64,000 nucleotides of DNA from positions 10,581,450 to 10,645,449 of the forward strand of contig NC_067200.1 in the NCBI RefSeq assembly GCF_000699445.3. The letters are read 5' to 3'. Numbering within the stretch: the first letter of the stretch is position 1; each line of letters opens with the position of its first letter. Below are positions 22,895 to 35,829 of the stretch, piece after piece. The stretch comes from Schistosoma haematobium (lineage: Eukaryota; Platyhelminthes; Trematoda; Strigeidida; Schistosomatidae). A program made the position numbers and the translations under genes. The notes beneath the pieces are model-generated. The model saw only the letters and a program-made list of their open reading frames with translations, had not been told where the DNA came from and searched no databases.

Positions 22895-23205
22895 TGAAAT
22901 TGAAGCTAGAACACCATGGAAAACCTGTAAGCACTGGACGGCCGTTTAATCTTATTTGTCTGTTGTGAGATAGTAACTCACTGAAGACAATGGTAGATGT
23001 GTCGTTCAATTTCGTGGATTAGTTGAAGTTAGACATTAACAACGTTGGATGCCAAATCAGTGGTCTGATGGTTAAGCGCTCACGCTCGGGACCCATTGAT
23101 CCTGGGTCCGAATCTCTCGAGGCGGGATCGTGGATACATACTGCTGAGGAGTCCCACAATAGGACAAAACGGCCGTTCATTGCTTCCAGGTTTTCTATAA
23201 TCCAC
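22895..23205 (+). repeat. SINE family B, head-to-head pair
   Basis: A minus-strand 3' fragment (22895-22955) is joined to a plus-strand copy with head, B box GGGTCCGAATCTC, ribozyme and 3' end. The plus ribozyme reads CTGAGGA...GGACAAAACGG, so G12 is lost, and the cleavage triplet is GTT. Confidence 0.6.
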
Positions 23206-23608
23206 AAGACTCCTAATATATTTATTTATTTATATGAAATCAGTATTTTCCACAGTTAGGTTGAAATGTTACCGTTATTTGATAAGCATTGAATTATTAC
23301 ATTTGGTTGTCTAGGGTACAAGATAAATACTTCAATGTTATTTAGACAGATAATTCAATGGAATTCACAAATGATCATCTACAATTAAATAAATAATTGT
23401 TATGCATTTTTTATGTGAAATCATACCATTCTACAAAAGAATGAACTCATCCACCTCAAGTGTAAGGGTGTTGATGAACTCAAAAATGGTACTTAAAAAG
23501 AAAAGAAAAGAAAATTATAGAAAACCAAAACATTTCAAGAATAGTTTTGTGATTATTTTTCAATAAATGAAACAGAGTTTAATAAGATGTTGAGATATTG
23601 TTGTTGGG

Positions 23609-23983
23609 TGATCCAGAAAATTGCTTGCAAAAGACAAGCAAGCATCAGGAAACACTAAGAAGCGTTTCATCCAGTCAGCGTTCACTTGAAGTCTTAGCCA
23701 AAAATATCAAAGAAGCGAAACGTCACATGTAGAGGTTCTGATTGGCTGATTGCCACACTGCTACTATGTTTAGTACCATTTCCAGAATCTTCTAGCAACC
23801 CAAGGACATTTAAAAACATTATAAAAACCCTGTATCTTCTGTATTAAAATGAACCTTGGAGTAAACCACTTCTCGCATACTTTGAGTCTTCTCTGTCGTG
23901 TTCAGGTCGCTGTATAGTTCTAGCTTGGGAGTTACAGAATAGCTTAGGAGACGAATATAGAGTTCAATCTGCAAGACTTATCA
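23609..23983 (+). repeat. Family H 375-bp LTR-like repeat, copy 2
   Basis: Same length and orientation as 16186-16560, with about 3 base differences seen by eye. Confidence 0.55.
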
Positions 23984-24099
23984 ATTGCCATGAATGAGAA
24001 TGAATAAGTGAAGACAATCGAATGTATTCGAATACAGAACATCTTAGTAAAATCTAAGAACCATACAATAATTGTCTTATACTTCATTGTTCCTTTGTT

Positions 24100-24240
24100 T
24101 TTACATCGATTATTAACTGTTCTTTTTCTGTTTTCTTTGTCTTTCTTAATCTTCTGCTGCCAGGTATTTCACTTTTGATTGATGATATATACTACTTATA
24201 TCTGTTAACATCAATAGCACACACCACAATATGAACTGAT
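24100..24240 (-). repeat. Family C repeat, partial
   Basis: Reverse of the family start: CTTAATCTTCTGCTGCCAGG then TACTACTTATATC and CACACACCACAAT. Confidence 0.45.
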
Positions 24241-24284
24241 ATAAGCATTAATGAGTAGTGAATAAAAATTGTGTATACTTAAAT

Positions 24285-24730
24285 ATTATGAAAATTTTGA
24301 CGAAGTTTTGTTCTCTGAGCTGGATGGTTTGATTATGAAGAATTCATTGTTATTCTGAACAATGTCATCAATACAAACTTCAGGTAGAACTGAAGTGATA
24401 GAATCTCTCCATATATGGTTCACAGCTTGTCCTGTAGACCTCGATGTTCTCATTGTACGAAAATGGGTGAATTTCGCTAAAAGATAGGCTTCCACTCGAG
24501 AACAACTGTATTTTCTCCATGAGTGTATTCATCAGCATGTTCTGTCAACAAGTATAAGATACTGACCTCTAATCAACTTCACCTTGTGATGGAGAATGTC
24601 TAAGCAAAGTGGAAGAAAAATAGTTTGTGTTGATGATGTCGTTCAGAATAAAGACGAAAGATCTACGATCAACCCATCCAGCTTAGAGAACAAACAGTCA
24701 AAGTCATCCGCCTGAGCTACAAATTTTCTC
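24285..24730. repeat. Family E foldback, long-loop form
   Basis: Arms at about 24295-24455 and 24630-24720 match the arms at 495-870. The loop is about 170 bp here, so this may be nearer the complete element. Confidence 0.55.
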
Positions 24731-24739
24731 CACCATTTG

Positions 24740-26505
24740 TAAATCATGAAAATGTGAGTATAATGTTCATAGTATAAAACATAATTGATTTTACTTAATT
24801 GTGTTTACATGTGAACAATCAACACCTTGATTAAAAAACAAAACAACGAATTGCATCATATCTGTTGAATCTATCAAAGCGTCTAAATCACACGATCGAG
24901 ATATACGTAAGGAATTAAACATAAATTAATTACAAAACTCAACTTGTGAGGTATCTATGGCACTTAGCGCGTCTGTGAGTTTGAAAGAAAAAGGGATTTT
25001 TGCTTTACCAACATCAAGACTAATTATGACATACGATAATGTTAATGACAACTGATAGCTGAGTCTACATATGATAACAATTTATCAATAAGCAAAAACA
25101 GAACCAGGAGCAAACAATTATGTGAACTATTGCGTTTAGACAAAGATAAAACAAACATAAAAACTGAGAATGATTGTTATGGTGATTTAGAGAAAGGAAT
25201 TATAATGATAAATAGAATAAATGTTATAAGTATATGTAATTATTCAAGAATATTACACGACAGGGTTGAGTTACAACATAAGCGTAGAAATTACTAGAAA
25301 CAGAACTGTTTACTGAATATTAATAAGTAGTATAGAACAACAAACAAAAGACTTGAAGGAAAAAGACTGTAAACAAACTTAACATGTAAGAAGAAAATGA
25401 TGAAATAAGATTTCTGTATTAATCAACATTCATTAACACTATGTATCTGGTTGTGCCTATGTGTGATAACTGTTTAAACAGTTCAGTATAGACGTGTTCT
25501 AGACAATAATCCAACAAATATGGGACATTTTACAGAAAATTATAGTGTGAGTAAGTACTTGAAATACTTTATATAAGTCAGTTAAGATAATTAATATCTG
25601 CACATGCCTAAAGATTGATTCAAATCTAGTTTTAACCATTAAAACTATGAAGAGAAACTTACATTATCATAATTTCTTTGCAAAGTGTTATTTATAGCTG
25701 AGCAGATTGATAGATATGCCTGTTTTTAAGTGCCTGTATCAATTAATAGTTAAAGTTGAACGACACGTAAAGTAATAACTTTGAGCCCTCGTGTGAATAT
25801 AAACACTAAAACTTAAGTACATCCATATGGTAAATCCCAAAAACAATATGAGTCCTGGATTCTATGATTAATCACCCTCTAACTGTGAGTAAACCTTGTT
25901 ACAAAATAACAATACTAAGTTCCTCCACACGAGATGAAAAATTGGCAAGCGAGGTTGATTAATTCCACTTCAAAACGTGAACGACCGGAAGTTACAAACA
26001 CTTACAAACTGGGAATATTCTCAGTTTATTTCTTTTTTGATGAATTCAAAACAAATCAGATCATAATTCTTAAGAACTATGATATTACTTAACAAGAGAC
26101 AAACCCACGTATATTCGATCGTTTTATAAAGTGTGCGTTATATAGGGCTAAGAATAAATTAATAGGTTGTCTCAATACTACTGATTTGTAAATAGTAGTT
26201 TCTACTGGAATTTTTCAATTACTGTGTCTATACCATAATTTATACACGAACCAATCAGATTTAGGGTAACAAGTTATGGATTTTGGCGCGAAATTTATTC
26301 ACCTAGTAAGTTGGTGAACATTCTCAAGATCACGTTGGTGTCGCTCGAAGGTCGTCCATGAATTACGGTCTCCCCGATTTTGTTGACGAAAAGCCTTTTG
26401 TTAGTGTAGAAATTATGACTATAATTATCGAAACACTTAATTTAACTGAATAGTGTTTAATTTAGATGATGAACAGACCAGATAATTAACTATTACCCTA
26501 GCGTT
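24740..26505. other. Intergenic AT-rich sequence
   Basis: No gene, RNA or repeat recognised. Confidence 0.35.
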
Positions 26506-26684
26506 GAAATTGTTTATGATACACTGTAGCCTTAAGTATTACGAATTCAATCATGGCAGTCATAAGTCTGAATGATAAAAGCTACACATAAATATTCATT
26601 TGACTTTGTGAAATTCTGATTAATAAACCGGAAACATGAAAATGCATACAACCTTAAGAACGTTTAATTAGAATCATCAACCTC

Positions 26685-27060
26685 TCTAAGTTAGACAACT
26701 ATCGATAACCTGAAAGCATTAGGCAGTCGTTTCGTCTTGATATTACACGTCTCAGAAGTGCACATCCACAAAACTGTATGCGCAAATTGAACACACGAAC
26801 ACTACTCTCACACGCAAAAGGTTAACCAATAAACCACTGAGCCGGCAACAACGTTGTTAATGCCCAACTTCAACTAACCCATTATATTTCGCCATCATTT
26901 TCTGTCGTCTTCAATGGGTAACTACCTCACCCCCAACACAGTTGATCTGCACTGATCACAGCTTCTCACTAGAACTCCGGAAATCTACTCTCAATGCTAA
27001 TCACAGGTTTGCAACGGAGATCTACCTCCAATCGCTTCATGATATCTATGCAATTCAACT
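26685..27060 (-). repeat. SINE family B, near full-length, decayed (inside duplicated segment)
   Basis: Family order in minus orientation; the B box region is degraded. Mirrored at about 53060-53435 in the other arm. Confidence 0.5.
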
Positions 27061-27894
27061 ATCTCTATAACCTCGCACTGAACATTTAATTTACTTGACG
27101 AGCATGATGACGGGATGGGTGACGATAAAAATAACTCCAGGTTAGCCTAGAGGTAATTATATTCAAATGGTCTGAAGGCATCCTGTTCATCATGAGATCA
27201 ATGAGTGATTAATGTACGGTGATAATGAGTTTGCAATTGCGCAAACACAGTTATTCAAATCACATACTTTCATAATAACAATTCAATAGAGAACTCGTTA
27301 ATACAAACTGACTATCAGTTAAAAAAGTCCTCAAACTTTCAATTCAGTCACTAACATTCGACAGGATAAACAAGTCATCAGGATCTCTCTGCTAACCACA
27401 TTCTGTTGATTATTTCGATGTATAACTAAAGTGTTTATATCAGTAAAACACAGTACCACAATGCATTCCCAACAAATGCAGAACCACGACGTACTTTGAT
27501 AAAAAGATGCACAAAATATTGTGATATCAGCTGATATTTTGTTAATGAAAATGAAGAAAAATGAATATGATAATGATGAATGTAGTATTCATTTGTGCGG
27601 GATCATTATATCACACTCGACATCGTCACAAAAATAGATACAATCGAATGATGGGAAAATCAATGGAATCAAAGTGATCATCTTAAATACAGAAGTTTCA
27701 GTGATTTCTTGATAAATATACGTTCAACAAAAGGCTAGTAAGAATGTCAAACTATAATGTGAATAAAAACATCAAACATATCCAGTCATTCGTGCTTTCC
27801 GATCATTAATTCATCATTTGGTTTGACTGATGATGAAGCTGAACAGTCTGAATTCCACAGAGTTCTATGGAGATTCTGAACAATGGGAACGTAA

Positions 27895-28205
27895 AGCAAA
27901 CAAACAGTAAACCAGAATATTTATTGCCACATATGCCGACAGATATAAACAGTAGTATGCAACATCAATTGAAAGTGGAATACTGAACAGCAGAAGGTTG
28001 AGCAGATCGATTAGAAGAGAACGAGAACAGAGAGTGATTGGTATGAGAATGAACGACCAACAATGTCTGAGACAGTTAATGGACATTTACAAATGAAGTA
28101 TTTCTTGCATGACTCTCAGTTCTTACTAAGCGATTCTGTAATTTTGTGTTCAAATACATTTGATTATCCCAATTGCAGTTCTCATTCACTACACCTTAAA
28201 TCTTG
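27895..28205 (+). repeat. Family C repeat (inside duplicated segment)
   Basis: Contains ACAGATATAAACAGTAGTAT, GAACAGCAGAAGGTTGAGCA and a 3' end near CAGTTCTCATTCACTACAC. Mirrored at about 51916-52226. Confidence 0.5.
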
Positions 28206-28513
28206 TACAATAATGCAGCTTGTTTTCATTGAATCAGTTTGTATGTATTTTTTTCAGACAGTCTGCATGAAATGAATGATTAAAACCATGGTGACATTAA
28301 AAGGTTTAATTAGACAAATATTGATTTATTCATTGGCAATTAGCATCGTTATATCTACACTACAGTACTGAAATCTTTTATCAAATTAAATTATCTCATA
28401 TTTTAATAAAAGTAAATATCATCCCTTCAGTTATAAAATGCTTTAATTCAATGTTTCCTACATTGAGTGTTTAGTATACCGCAATAATCAAATGGCGTCA
28501 TTTCGGTTCATCA

Positions 28514-28517
28514 ATGT

Positions 28518-28571
<54 letters not shown>
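28514..28571. repeat. GATA microsatellite
   Basis: About 14 uninterrupted GATA units; the complement occurs at 51550-51607. Confidence 0.9.
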
Positions 28572-29019
28572 GTGGATAAAGCGAACAAAGCACATAATTT
28601 CATAGACGAATTCATGAGTCAATTGAAGTTAGACTACCATGGGAGACCTTGAAGAAGTGGACGGCCATTTCTTCCTATTATGGGAATGTTTAGCATTGTG
28701 TATGTACGATCCTGCACGAGGGATCCGAACGCAGAACTTTCCGGTCTAACTTCAACTAATTCATGTAACTTCAATGCGCATATTAATCGATAAATCAAAT
28801 CGGTGTCGCTGATTTTCCCCATTCAAATAAATACTTTATTCATCTTATAAATAAATGACTTAGCTGAACATTGAACACATTCACAACACTGTTCACATCA
28901 TTGTTTGCTCTATTTAATCACATATAGTTCATTCATTCATTCATTGAGTGATAAAGCATACACTCTATGTGAATTCAACACAATTTTGGGAATTTGTGGA
29001 GTTTGTATTACTTTCAAAG

Positions 29020-29285
29020 TTGAATTCGTGAGTCCATCTAAGCTAGACTACCATTGAAAACCTGGAAGCACTGTATTATCGTTTTGTCCTAGTATGAAAA
29101 TTCATAGAGGTGCACATCCACGATCCAGGCACAGACCTCTGCTCTCGTGCGCCAACTCTCTAGACCACTGGTCTGGCACCCATTGGTGTTAATATCTAAC
29201 TCCGATTGATCTGTTATCTTGTCCAACCATTCTTGCATTGATATGGATAACTGTCTCACATCCCACACGGATTAGAGTCTACTGA
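29020..29285 (-). repeat. SINE family B, decayed
   Basis: 3' end, degraded ribozyme (GTTTTGTCCTAGTATG), head region and part of the 5' region in minus orientation. Confidence 0.5.
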
Positions 29286-29289
29286 ACTC

Positions 29290-31080
29290 TACAAAAATAA
29301 ACCAAAATGTTGATGCCGATGATAATGATGAATGCAGTCGCTCGTTTTTATCCATTGTTCTTCAAATAATGAATATTTCTAACTTATAATGTTATTCGAA
29401 TGTTGATGTGAATATGTGGAAAATGTTATTCGACGTATTTTACATGTATAATATTCATGAATATATCAGTATGGATATACATTGTATGAAGAAAGCAATT
29501 CCACAATTGATTATCGACACCGATTCAAATAACGTACTTCATGGTTTAATGTTCAAATGTTGAACTACAATACACTGATGAATCGATCGACATCGAAATT
29601 CATATTTCATGTATCTTGACCATGTCAACTATCAATTGTAGCCAGTACCGTAATGTTATCAGTAGATGAATTTGAAAATCTGGTTGAAGTGGATGGAATA
29701 TTTGTAAAACAACAGATGTATAAGAGAAGGAAATGGTTTAGAATTAACAAACTAAGCAATTCCTACACAGATTGAAATTTTAGACTTTTATGAATTGGAA
29801 TAGATGTCTCTAGAATTGACAGGTGTAGACTGTCGAAAATGCCAAATTCACCACACACATTACTCTGATCAAATAGTACTTATAGCTAGAGATTATCATG
29901 TATATTGTTAATTGGATAGCCAAAAAGTCTCTTACGAGTCTAGGAGTCATTATTCAACAACAGCACTTTGTCAATTTTCGCTTCAAATCGTCATTTATAA
30001 TAACGATTATAATAAAATCTAGATGCCAAATGGATGAATACATGAGCGAGATTTTGCAACTGTAAATAATATTTTCATTTATCTCCTTACGTTTTTTAAG
30101 ACAGTTTTGTTCAATGATTTGTTAAAGATTATTACAATTTTACAACGTGGTGACTGTCATCATGAATTGGGCGAAACGGGAAAATATATCAACAACTAAA
30201 TATTTCCGAAATACTTGTTTGATTACAATTTGAGATTCCTCCAACAAGATCATCCTAACCAACAACTTGATTTGAAATGAACTTTCTTAGGTTTCAATGC
30301 AAACTTATAACATTTGAATTCGTACAAGAAAGACATCTAGACAATTATCAGTGATAGTGGATGATAGTCATGTTGTCTGATGAAATTAGCAAGAGTTAGA
30401 TGTTTAATCCATGAAAATGCGCTCTTATGTGTGCAATACTGAGTAATCCCATGACAAGATGGAAAAAATAGACCTAATTTTCATCTGATTATGGGTTGTG
30501 TCATAATCAATGTTAGTTCAAAACAAAAACCACCTTTCATTTTAAACTCATAGCTTAATTAGTTTGTTCTTTTCATTGCTTTTTCATTCACTCTGTTTTT
30601 GTGTATTACACGGTACTACTTATTAACATTCAGTTACTTATATACTATTAGCCATTTTTGAAGGCTTAGCTCATCACCCTTATTGGTTATAACATGTCAT
30701 ATTATTAAGAATTGAATGTTGTGGTATCTAACCCATCTATTGCTGTAACTGGATTCTTCCAGCATTTTCAACAATCCACTTTCATGACAAAAGTATTAGG
30801 TGTTACTTAGTTTATTATTAAGTGATACTTTGATGTATGTAAATAACTCATCATGTGCAAAATCCTTTATTCGAAATATGAATTTTACACTTGACTTAAT
30901 GTTGTAACTGAGGACAACTGATAGTTGAGAGAAAGTTTGAAATGAAATGAAGATATAATTGAAATGAAATAATTATAACTGAATCCGAAGAGAATTTCAC
31001 ATATCTTAAACTATAATTCAATTGAACTGAAATTTTCAAATTGGTCCTGAAGGCTAATTTTATACTAGAAAATTAACATA
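29290..31080. other. Intergenic AT-rich sequence
   Basis: No gene, RNA or repeat recognised. Confidence 0.35.
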
Positions 31081-31089
31081 ATGAGTTAC

Positions 31090-31603
31090 TGTTATAACTT
31101 TTAGCCTGAGTACCCTGTTAATGTATAACGTAACGATACCACCAATCAGAGAGCAGTGAATTATCGATCGGATCAAGGACGCGTAAAACATGTGCGAGCA
31201 GCCTAGAGTCCTGATTGGTCCTGCTTTCCACCTAGCCCAGCCAGTTAAGTCCAGAAAACCAGTCTCAGCCTCTGCAATATGAATCCTTATATTTCAAACA
31301 TACTGAGTTTATATACCAATCAAACAGACCACAACGTACCATTAAAATAGAAAATAACATTTGTACAAGATTTGGCCAAATGTGGCTTTGAATGTGGGAG
31401 GTAGTGACTAACAGATAGGGCACAACTCAAGAGTGGTAAAACGTATAATAATGGTTCATAGGTCAAAATAAAGTTTATAATAAGAGGAATATGTATACGA
31501 ATAGTTTAGTTATTTAACAATTATACGATAAAAATATACGTTTAGTATTAGTCCATAAAAAGATCCCAAAGTTACCATTCATTATGCTTATTGGGACCTA
31601 ACA
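31090..31603 (-). mobile_element. Solo LTR, family G
   Basis: 514 bp, minus orientation from TGTTAGGTCCCAATAAGCA to GTTATAACA, with the 5-bp duplication GTTAC at 31085-31089 and 31604-31608. The minus strand has TATATAAAC as a TATA box. Homologous to 13110-13588. Confidence 0.75.
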
Positions 31604-31744
31604 GTTACAAAACTAAATTGAGAAATACAGAACAAAAATCCTACTAAACAAAACTGTGATGGACCATTTATATTCCATCCTAACACTTAACAGTTTGATA
31701 CTAAGATTAGAAAACGATCTTAGTTAGTTAATCAGCGATAAGCA

Positions 31745-31870
31745 TGAAGCATTGGATAGTTCCACATGTTAATATATACATCCACAAACTCATAGGGGAT
31801 TGAACTCAAAACCTTCAAGTATCATGACGATCGTTTAATCTTTAAACCACTTAGTCGGTAACTAGAAGAT
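31745..31870 (-). repeat. SINE family B, heavily decayed
   Basis: Only the B-box area (GGGGATTGAACTCAAAACCT) and tRNA-like A region (ACCACTTAGTCGG) remain readable. Confidence 0.35.
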
Positions 31871-32552
31871 TTACATGTAAAACTTCAATAGTTTCACAAT
31901 GTTGCTTGTTCATCTCTCATTATGCAAACAAGAAAAGAATAAACAGTGAAAATCAACTTATCTCTTATTTCATTCCCGTTTTTTTTTTCGTATTAAAGTA
32001 AAAATCTATTTCATATAACAAAATAGAAAAATCAGAATTAAAATTATTTCCCCTGTAAAACTGAACGTACATTCATCCATCCACACGTACATACATACAT
32101 GTATAAGCACAAACACACTTACACACGCACACACATACCTACATATATACGTACACACATACATATCTTAACGATAGTCGAGTAAAAAAGTCCCCATACA
32201 AGTAGATAAGTGTTCACTTAAATAATATTAATTGTCTACTTACTATCTGTAAAAGTATTTTTTTCTCCCTTTAATATACTTTAAAATATAGAGAAATACT
32301 AGAAAATTTGGAGGACTTTTTCATTGAAACAAGAAAAACATATTTCTTCAACTATCTTCTGATCATTTTTTTGTTTTTTTTGCTTGGTTACACACGGAAA
32401 AGATGGATTTATGTACTCATTCAGTATACATTTACTACTTATATTGAAGCATTTGGTTGTTATAATGAAATCTGTAATGGATATTATTGAATTAATCTTA
32501 TTCTTCTCATTTTTTGTTGTTTTCAGGCCATTTTTGTTATTACAGTTAACAT

Positions 32553-33460
32553 TTCTGGTAAGCTTCAGACAAGGCTTTTTATTCTCTCCCTTCCTCTTTC
32601 TTCTGGTGGTCGACTGGATTATGAGGACCTCGACATCTGAAGGAAAACACGGAATACAACTAGACAGCTCAGAATCAATTAGACGATTTGGACTTCGCAG
32701 ATGACCTAGCCCTCCTATCACGTACACACGAACAGATGCAGATGAAGACAGCCAATGTAGCAGCAGTCTCTGCATCAGTAGGCCTCAACATACACAAAGG
32801 GAAAACTAAGGTCCTCAAATTCAAAGCGGAAAACAGCAATCCAATCACTCCTGATGGCGAAACTCTGGAAGATGTAGAGTCCTTCACATACCTAGGAAGC
32901 ATCATCGATAAACAAGGAGGTTCAGATGCAGACGTAAAGGCGACGATCGGCAAAGCAAGGGTCGCATTCCTACAATTGAAGAACATATGGAACTCAAAAC
33001 AACTTTCAGCCAATATCAAAGTGAGAATCTTCCATACGAACATCAAGGCAATTCTACTGTATGGAGCTGAAACTTGGACAACTACAACAACCACAATCAA
33101 GAAAGTACAAGTATTTATAACTAGTTGTCTACGCAGGATACTTAACAACCATTGACCGGATACCATCAGCAACAGCCTACTGTGGGAGAGAACAAACCAG
33201 CTTCAAGCTGAAGAAGAAATTAGGAAAAGACGATAGAAATGGATAGGACATACATTACGCAAATCATCAAACTGCATCACGAGACAAGCCTTAACTTGGA
33301 ATCCTGAAGGGAAGCGAAAAAGAGGAAGGCCAAAGAACACATTACGTCGAGAAATAGAAGCAGATATGGAAAGGATTGCCCAGGATAGGGTTGGATGGAG
33401 AATGCTGGTGAGCGGCCTATGCTCCTTCACGAGGAGTAACAGTGTAAGTAAGTAAGTAAG
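32553..33460 (+). mobile_element. RTE/SR2-like retrotransposon, 5'-truncated copy
   Basis: Flanked by TACAGTTAACAT at 32541-32552 and 33461-33472, so its limits are exact. It encodes the C-terminal half of a non-LTR reverse transcriptase across frame breaks: FLFLLVVDWIMRTSTSEGKH, then (32688-33155) MDFADDLALLSRTHEQMQ with the catalytic ADD, FTYLGSIIDKQGGSDADVKA, LLYGAETWTTTTTT, then NSLLWERTNQ. It ends with AAGTAAGTAAG repeats. Reverse transcription of such RNAs likely also mobilises SINEs here, but that is inference. Truncated and frameshifted, hence dead. Confidence 0.8.
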
Positions 33461-33824
33461 TACAGTTAACATCTCATGTAAGCTTGTTGATATTCAAGGG
33501 GTTGAATGTGCATTTCGTTAATATTTCGTTCATTTGATTACTTATCACATAAATGTGTACACACACAAAGAGAGAGAGAGAGGATGGCACATTAATTCTG
33601 ACGGGATAGTGTTTAACGGTTGTTTACTGTGCAGTGTTATCCAAAATTAAAGATTTGTATAATTATAGCTATGATTATCGACTAAGAATAACTGAAAAAA
33701 AACTATTAAAACCTATTAAATATTGAAAAGCTGTTTCATTGTAATGACATACTCTTCAGAAACGGTGTACCTACGATCATTACCTAATTATGCCTATTAA
33801 TATCTATAGAGAATAGGCTACTGA

Positions 33825-34030
33825 CAAAGATCTTCCAACCAACTCTGTCCTTAAATCCCCTTTCCAGTTGGTTTTAATATTTATTCATTCTTATTATGTT
33901 TATCCAAGATTTCCGGTGCAATTTTTCTTTTGTTTAGCTCCTTTCTTTTACCCTTGGGGGTTCCAAATTACGGCTTGTTTTGTGATGTAGTTCAATTTTC
34001 GTAATGTGTTTCTTATCCATCCACAGCATG
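33825..34030 (-). mobile_element. RTE-like retrotransposon 3' end, heavily decayed
   Basis: The minus strand retains a block aligned with the [19 protein letters not shown] region of the other copies. Many substitutions. Confidence 0.45.
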
Positions 34031-34412
34031 GTATTCGGCGGCCTGCTTGATCATCTGGGCTACCTGTTCCTGCCATCTAGATATTTCAACAAGTTATCTA
34101 TTTTTGTTTGTTTTAATATATCATTATGTTTATTAATCGCACAACCTATTCTGCTGCGTTTCTGAAAAGTGTACAACCTTTCGTTGTCAAAGTTACAAAC
34201 AACTCAATAAGGGACAATGTGGTTGCTGGCAATATACAACGGAAAGAATGCACATTATTCAGATGTTCATTTAGTGAACTGCTAACATCTAACTGGCGAT
34301 CACTCAATATTTATCGCCAGGACCGACGAAGAAGAAAGAAACGGAAACTTGTTGAAATACTTTACGCTGAGAATTCTATATTGTACCAAAAATATAATAT
34401 TGAATAAAGCTG

Positions 34413-34441
34413 ATAATAATAATAATAATAATAATAATAAT
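34413..34441. repeat. AAT/TAA microsatellite
   Basis: About nine uninterrupted trinucleotide units. Confidence 0.85.
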
Positions 34442-34469
34442 CTTTTCCTAATTTCCTTTTAATCAGGAA

Positions 34470-34830
34470 GCTGGTTTGTTCGGGGCCACAGTAGGTTTTA
34501 GCTGGTGGTGTTTGGCAATATTCATTCGACACCCTTTTGATCAAACTCCTTTGATTCTATGGATTATTTTAAAAGACGAATGTTTTGGAGCGATGTGTCC
34601 ACCGTTGATTAAATGCTCCTGTATAAAACTAGTAATTGTTTTTACATTCACCTTTTAAAATCCAAGCTGGATAGTGTTCTGAGATGCATTTAGAAAGTGA
34701 TTGCTTTTTGAGACCTATGTAACATACCCCACATGAGCAAGTAAATTTATAGATACATAATAATGTGGTCCAAAGCAGAAATTTATCCTTAACACATCCA
34801 AGAATGATAGGCCAGCCTAAGAAAACCATT
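34470..34830 (-). pseudogene. Penelope-like element fragment, GIY-YIG endonuclease end
   Basis: The minus-strand frame 34829-34629 reads IYKFTCSCGVCYIGLKKQSL and SEHYPAWILKGE, matching the Cys-rich GIY-YIG start (CSCGxxYIG) of Penelope-like endonucleases. Downstream a second frame reads SFIQEHLINGGHIAP and IIHRIKGV. It is a different, more diverged subfamily than the element at 38-40.6 kb. Stops and frameshifts make it dead. Confidence 0.6.
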
Positions 34831-34916
34831 CGTCGAAAAGAAATTCCTCCTCACCGAATTCTCTTTTTCTTATTCAATAGCATTATGTGTTGTTTTAAAA
34901 ATCATAAACTTTGGTT

Positions 34917-35235
34917 GATATCATGAACCGATTGATGTTAGACCTCCTTTGGAAATCTGGAAGCACTGGACGTCCGCTTCGTCCCATTGTGGGACTCCTC
35001 AGCAGTGCGCATCCACGATTCCACTCGCGGGATTCGAACCCAGGGCTTTCGCCCTCGCGCACAAACGCTTAGCCTACTGGACCACTGAGCGAGCATCTAG
35101 CGGTGATAGTGTCTAACATCAACCAATCCAAGATCATGAGTGCGTACTGCTAAGGAGTCCCACAATCGGACGAAACGGCCGTCCAGTGCTTCCAGATTTC
35201 CAAAGGAGGTCTAACATCAATCGGTTCATGATATC
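34917..35235. repeat. SINE family B inverted pair with about 96-bp arms
   Basis: Minus copy with ribozyme, B box (GCGGGATTCGAACCC on plus) and head at 34917-35125, then a plus copy at 35130-35235. Arms 34920-35015 and 35140-35233 are near-perfect complements carrying ribozyme plus 3' end. The left ribozyme has GAAA changed to GAAG; the right has CTGAGGA changed to CTAAGGA. Confidence 0.65.
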
Positions 35236-35404
35236 AATCAATCTCCACAACCCTTATACTAGTAATCATAAATTTATTAATGAAAGATCTCTTCATTGGA
35301 TTTCTCGTGTATTTTTTAAAAAAAATAATAATAAAAAGAAACTCAATCAAACCATTGAACACTCACTTCATTATAATTTCGTTTTAATTGTATCTCCTGA
35401 ACAC

Positions 35405-35460
35405 GTACACGCACATACACACGCACGCACGCACGCACACACGCACACACATAAATGCAC
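35405..35460. repeat. CA/CG-rich microsatellite
   Basis: Tandem ACAC and ACGC dinucleotides. Confidence 0.8.
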
Positions 35461-35829
35461 ACATTAAGAAATATAAGTAATACCAAGTAATTAATTTTTA
35501 ATTAATTCATTTAATTTTCATATACAATAAATGAAATGAAATGGTAGATAGAATACAATGAAAATGCGCAATTTATTATTATATATATACACTTAAAAAG
35601 GGAATATTTAATTTATTTATTATTTTCAGTCATCTGTATGTCAATATTCATAAGTAAGAGAGACAAAGAGTGGATTTAGTTTCTAGTCATTTGTAATTGA
35701 TTTATTCACTTCATTGTCAATATAAGGTTAAGGAGATTAGTGTATTTCATTGAAATTATGAATGGATCTAAGTTAGACAATCATTGAAAACCTGGAACCA
35801 TTAGATATCACGAAAGTGTATATCCATGA

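Larger units (their letters stand above)
26512..28685 (+). repeat. Inverted segmental duplication, left arm
   Basis: Position x here matches the complement of position 80121-x (partner 51436-53609). The offset is constant from 26621 to 28661, so no net indel is seen over 2 kb, including the GATA microsatellite. One substitution was noted (near 28473), and a short diverged patch with a 2-bp indel lies at 26600-26620. Left of 26512 the sequences drift apart; right of 28685 they diverge inside a SINE. Confidence 0.85.

Noticed and set aside
16186..23983. Full-length LTR retrotransposon between the two family H repeats
   Set aside because: No gag-pol, primer-binding site or polypurine tract in between, and the flanks do not match.
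27865..28275. Two short frames conserved identically at 51846-52256
   Set aside because: Identity is due to the recent inverted duplication, not protein conservation; they fall in a family C repeat.
28514..28571. CRISPR-like tandem repeats
   Set aside because: Simple GATA microsatellite in a eukaryotic genome; no spacers.
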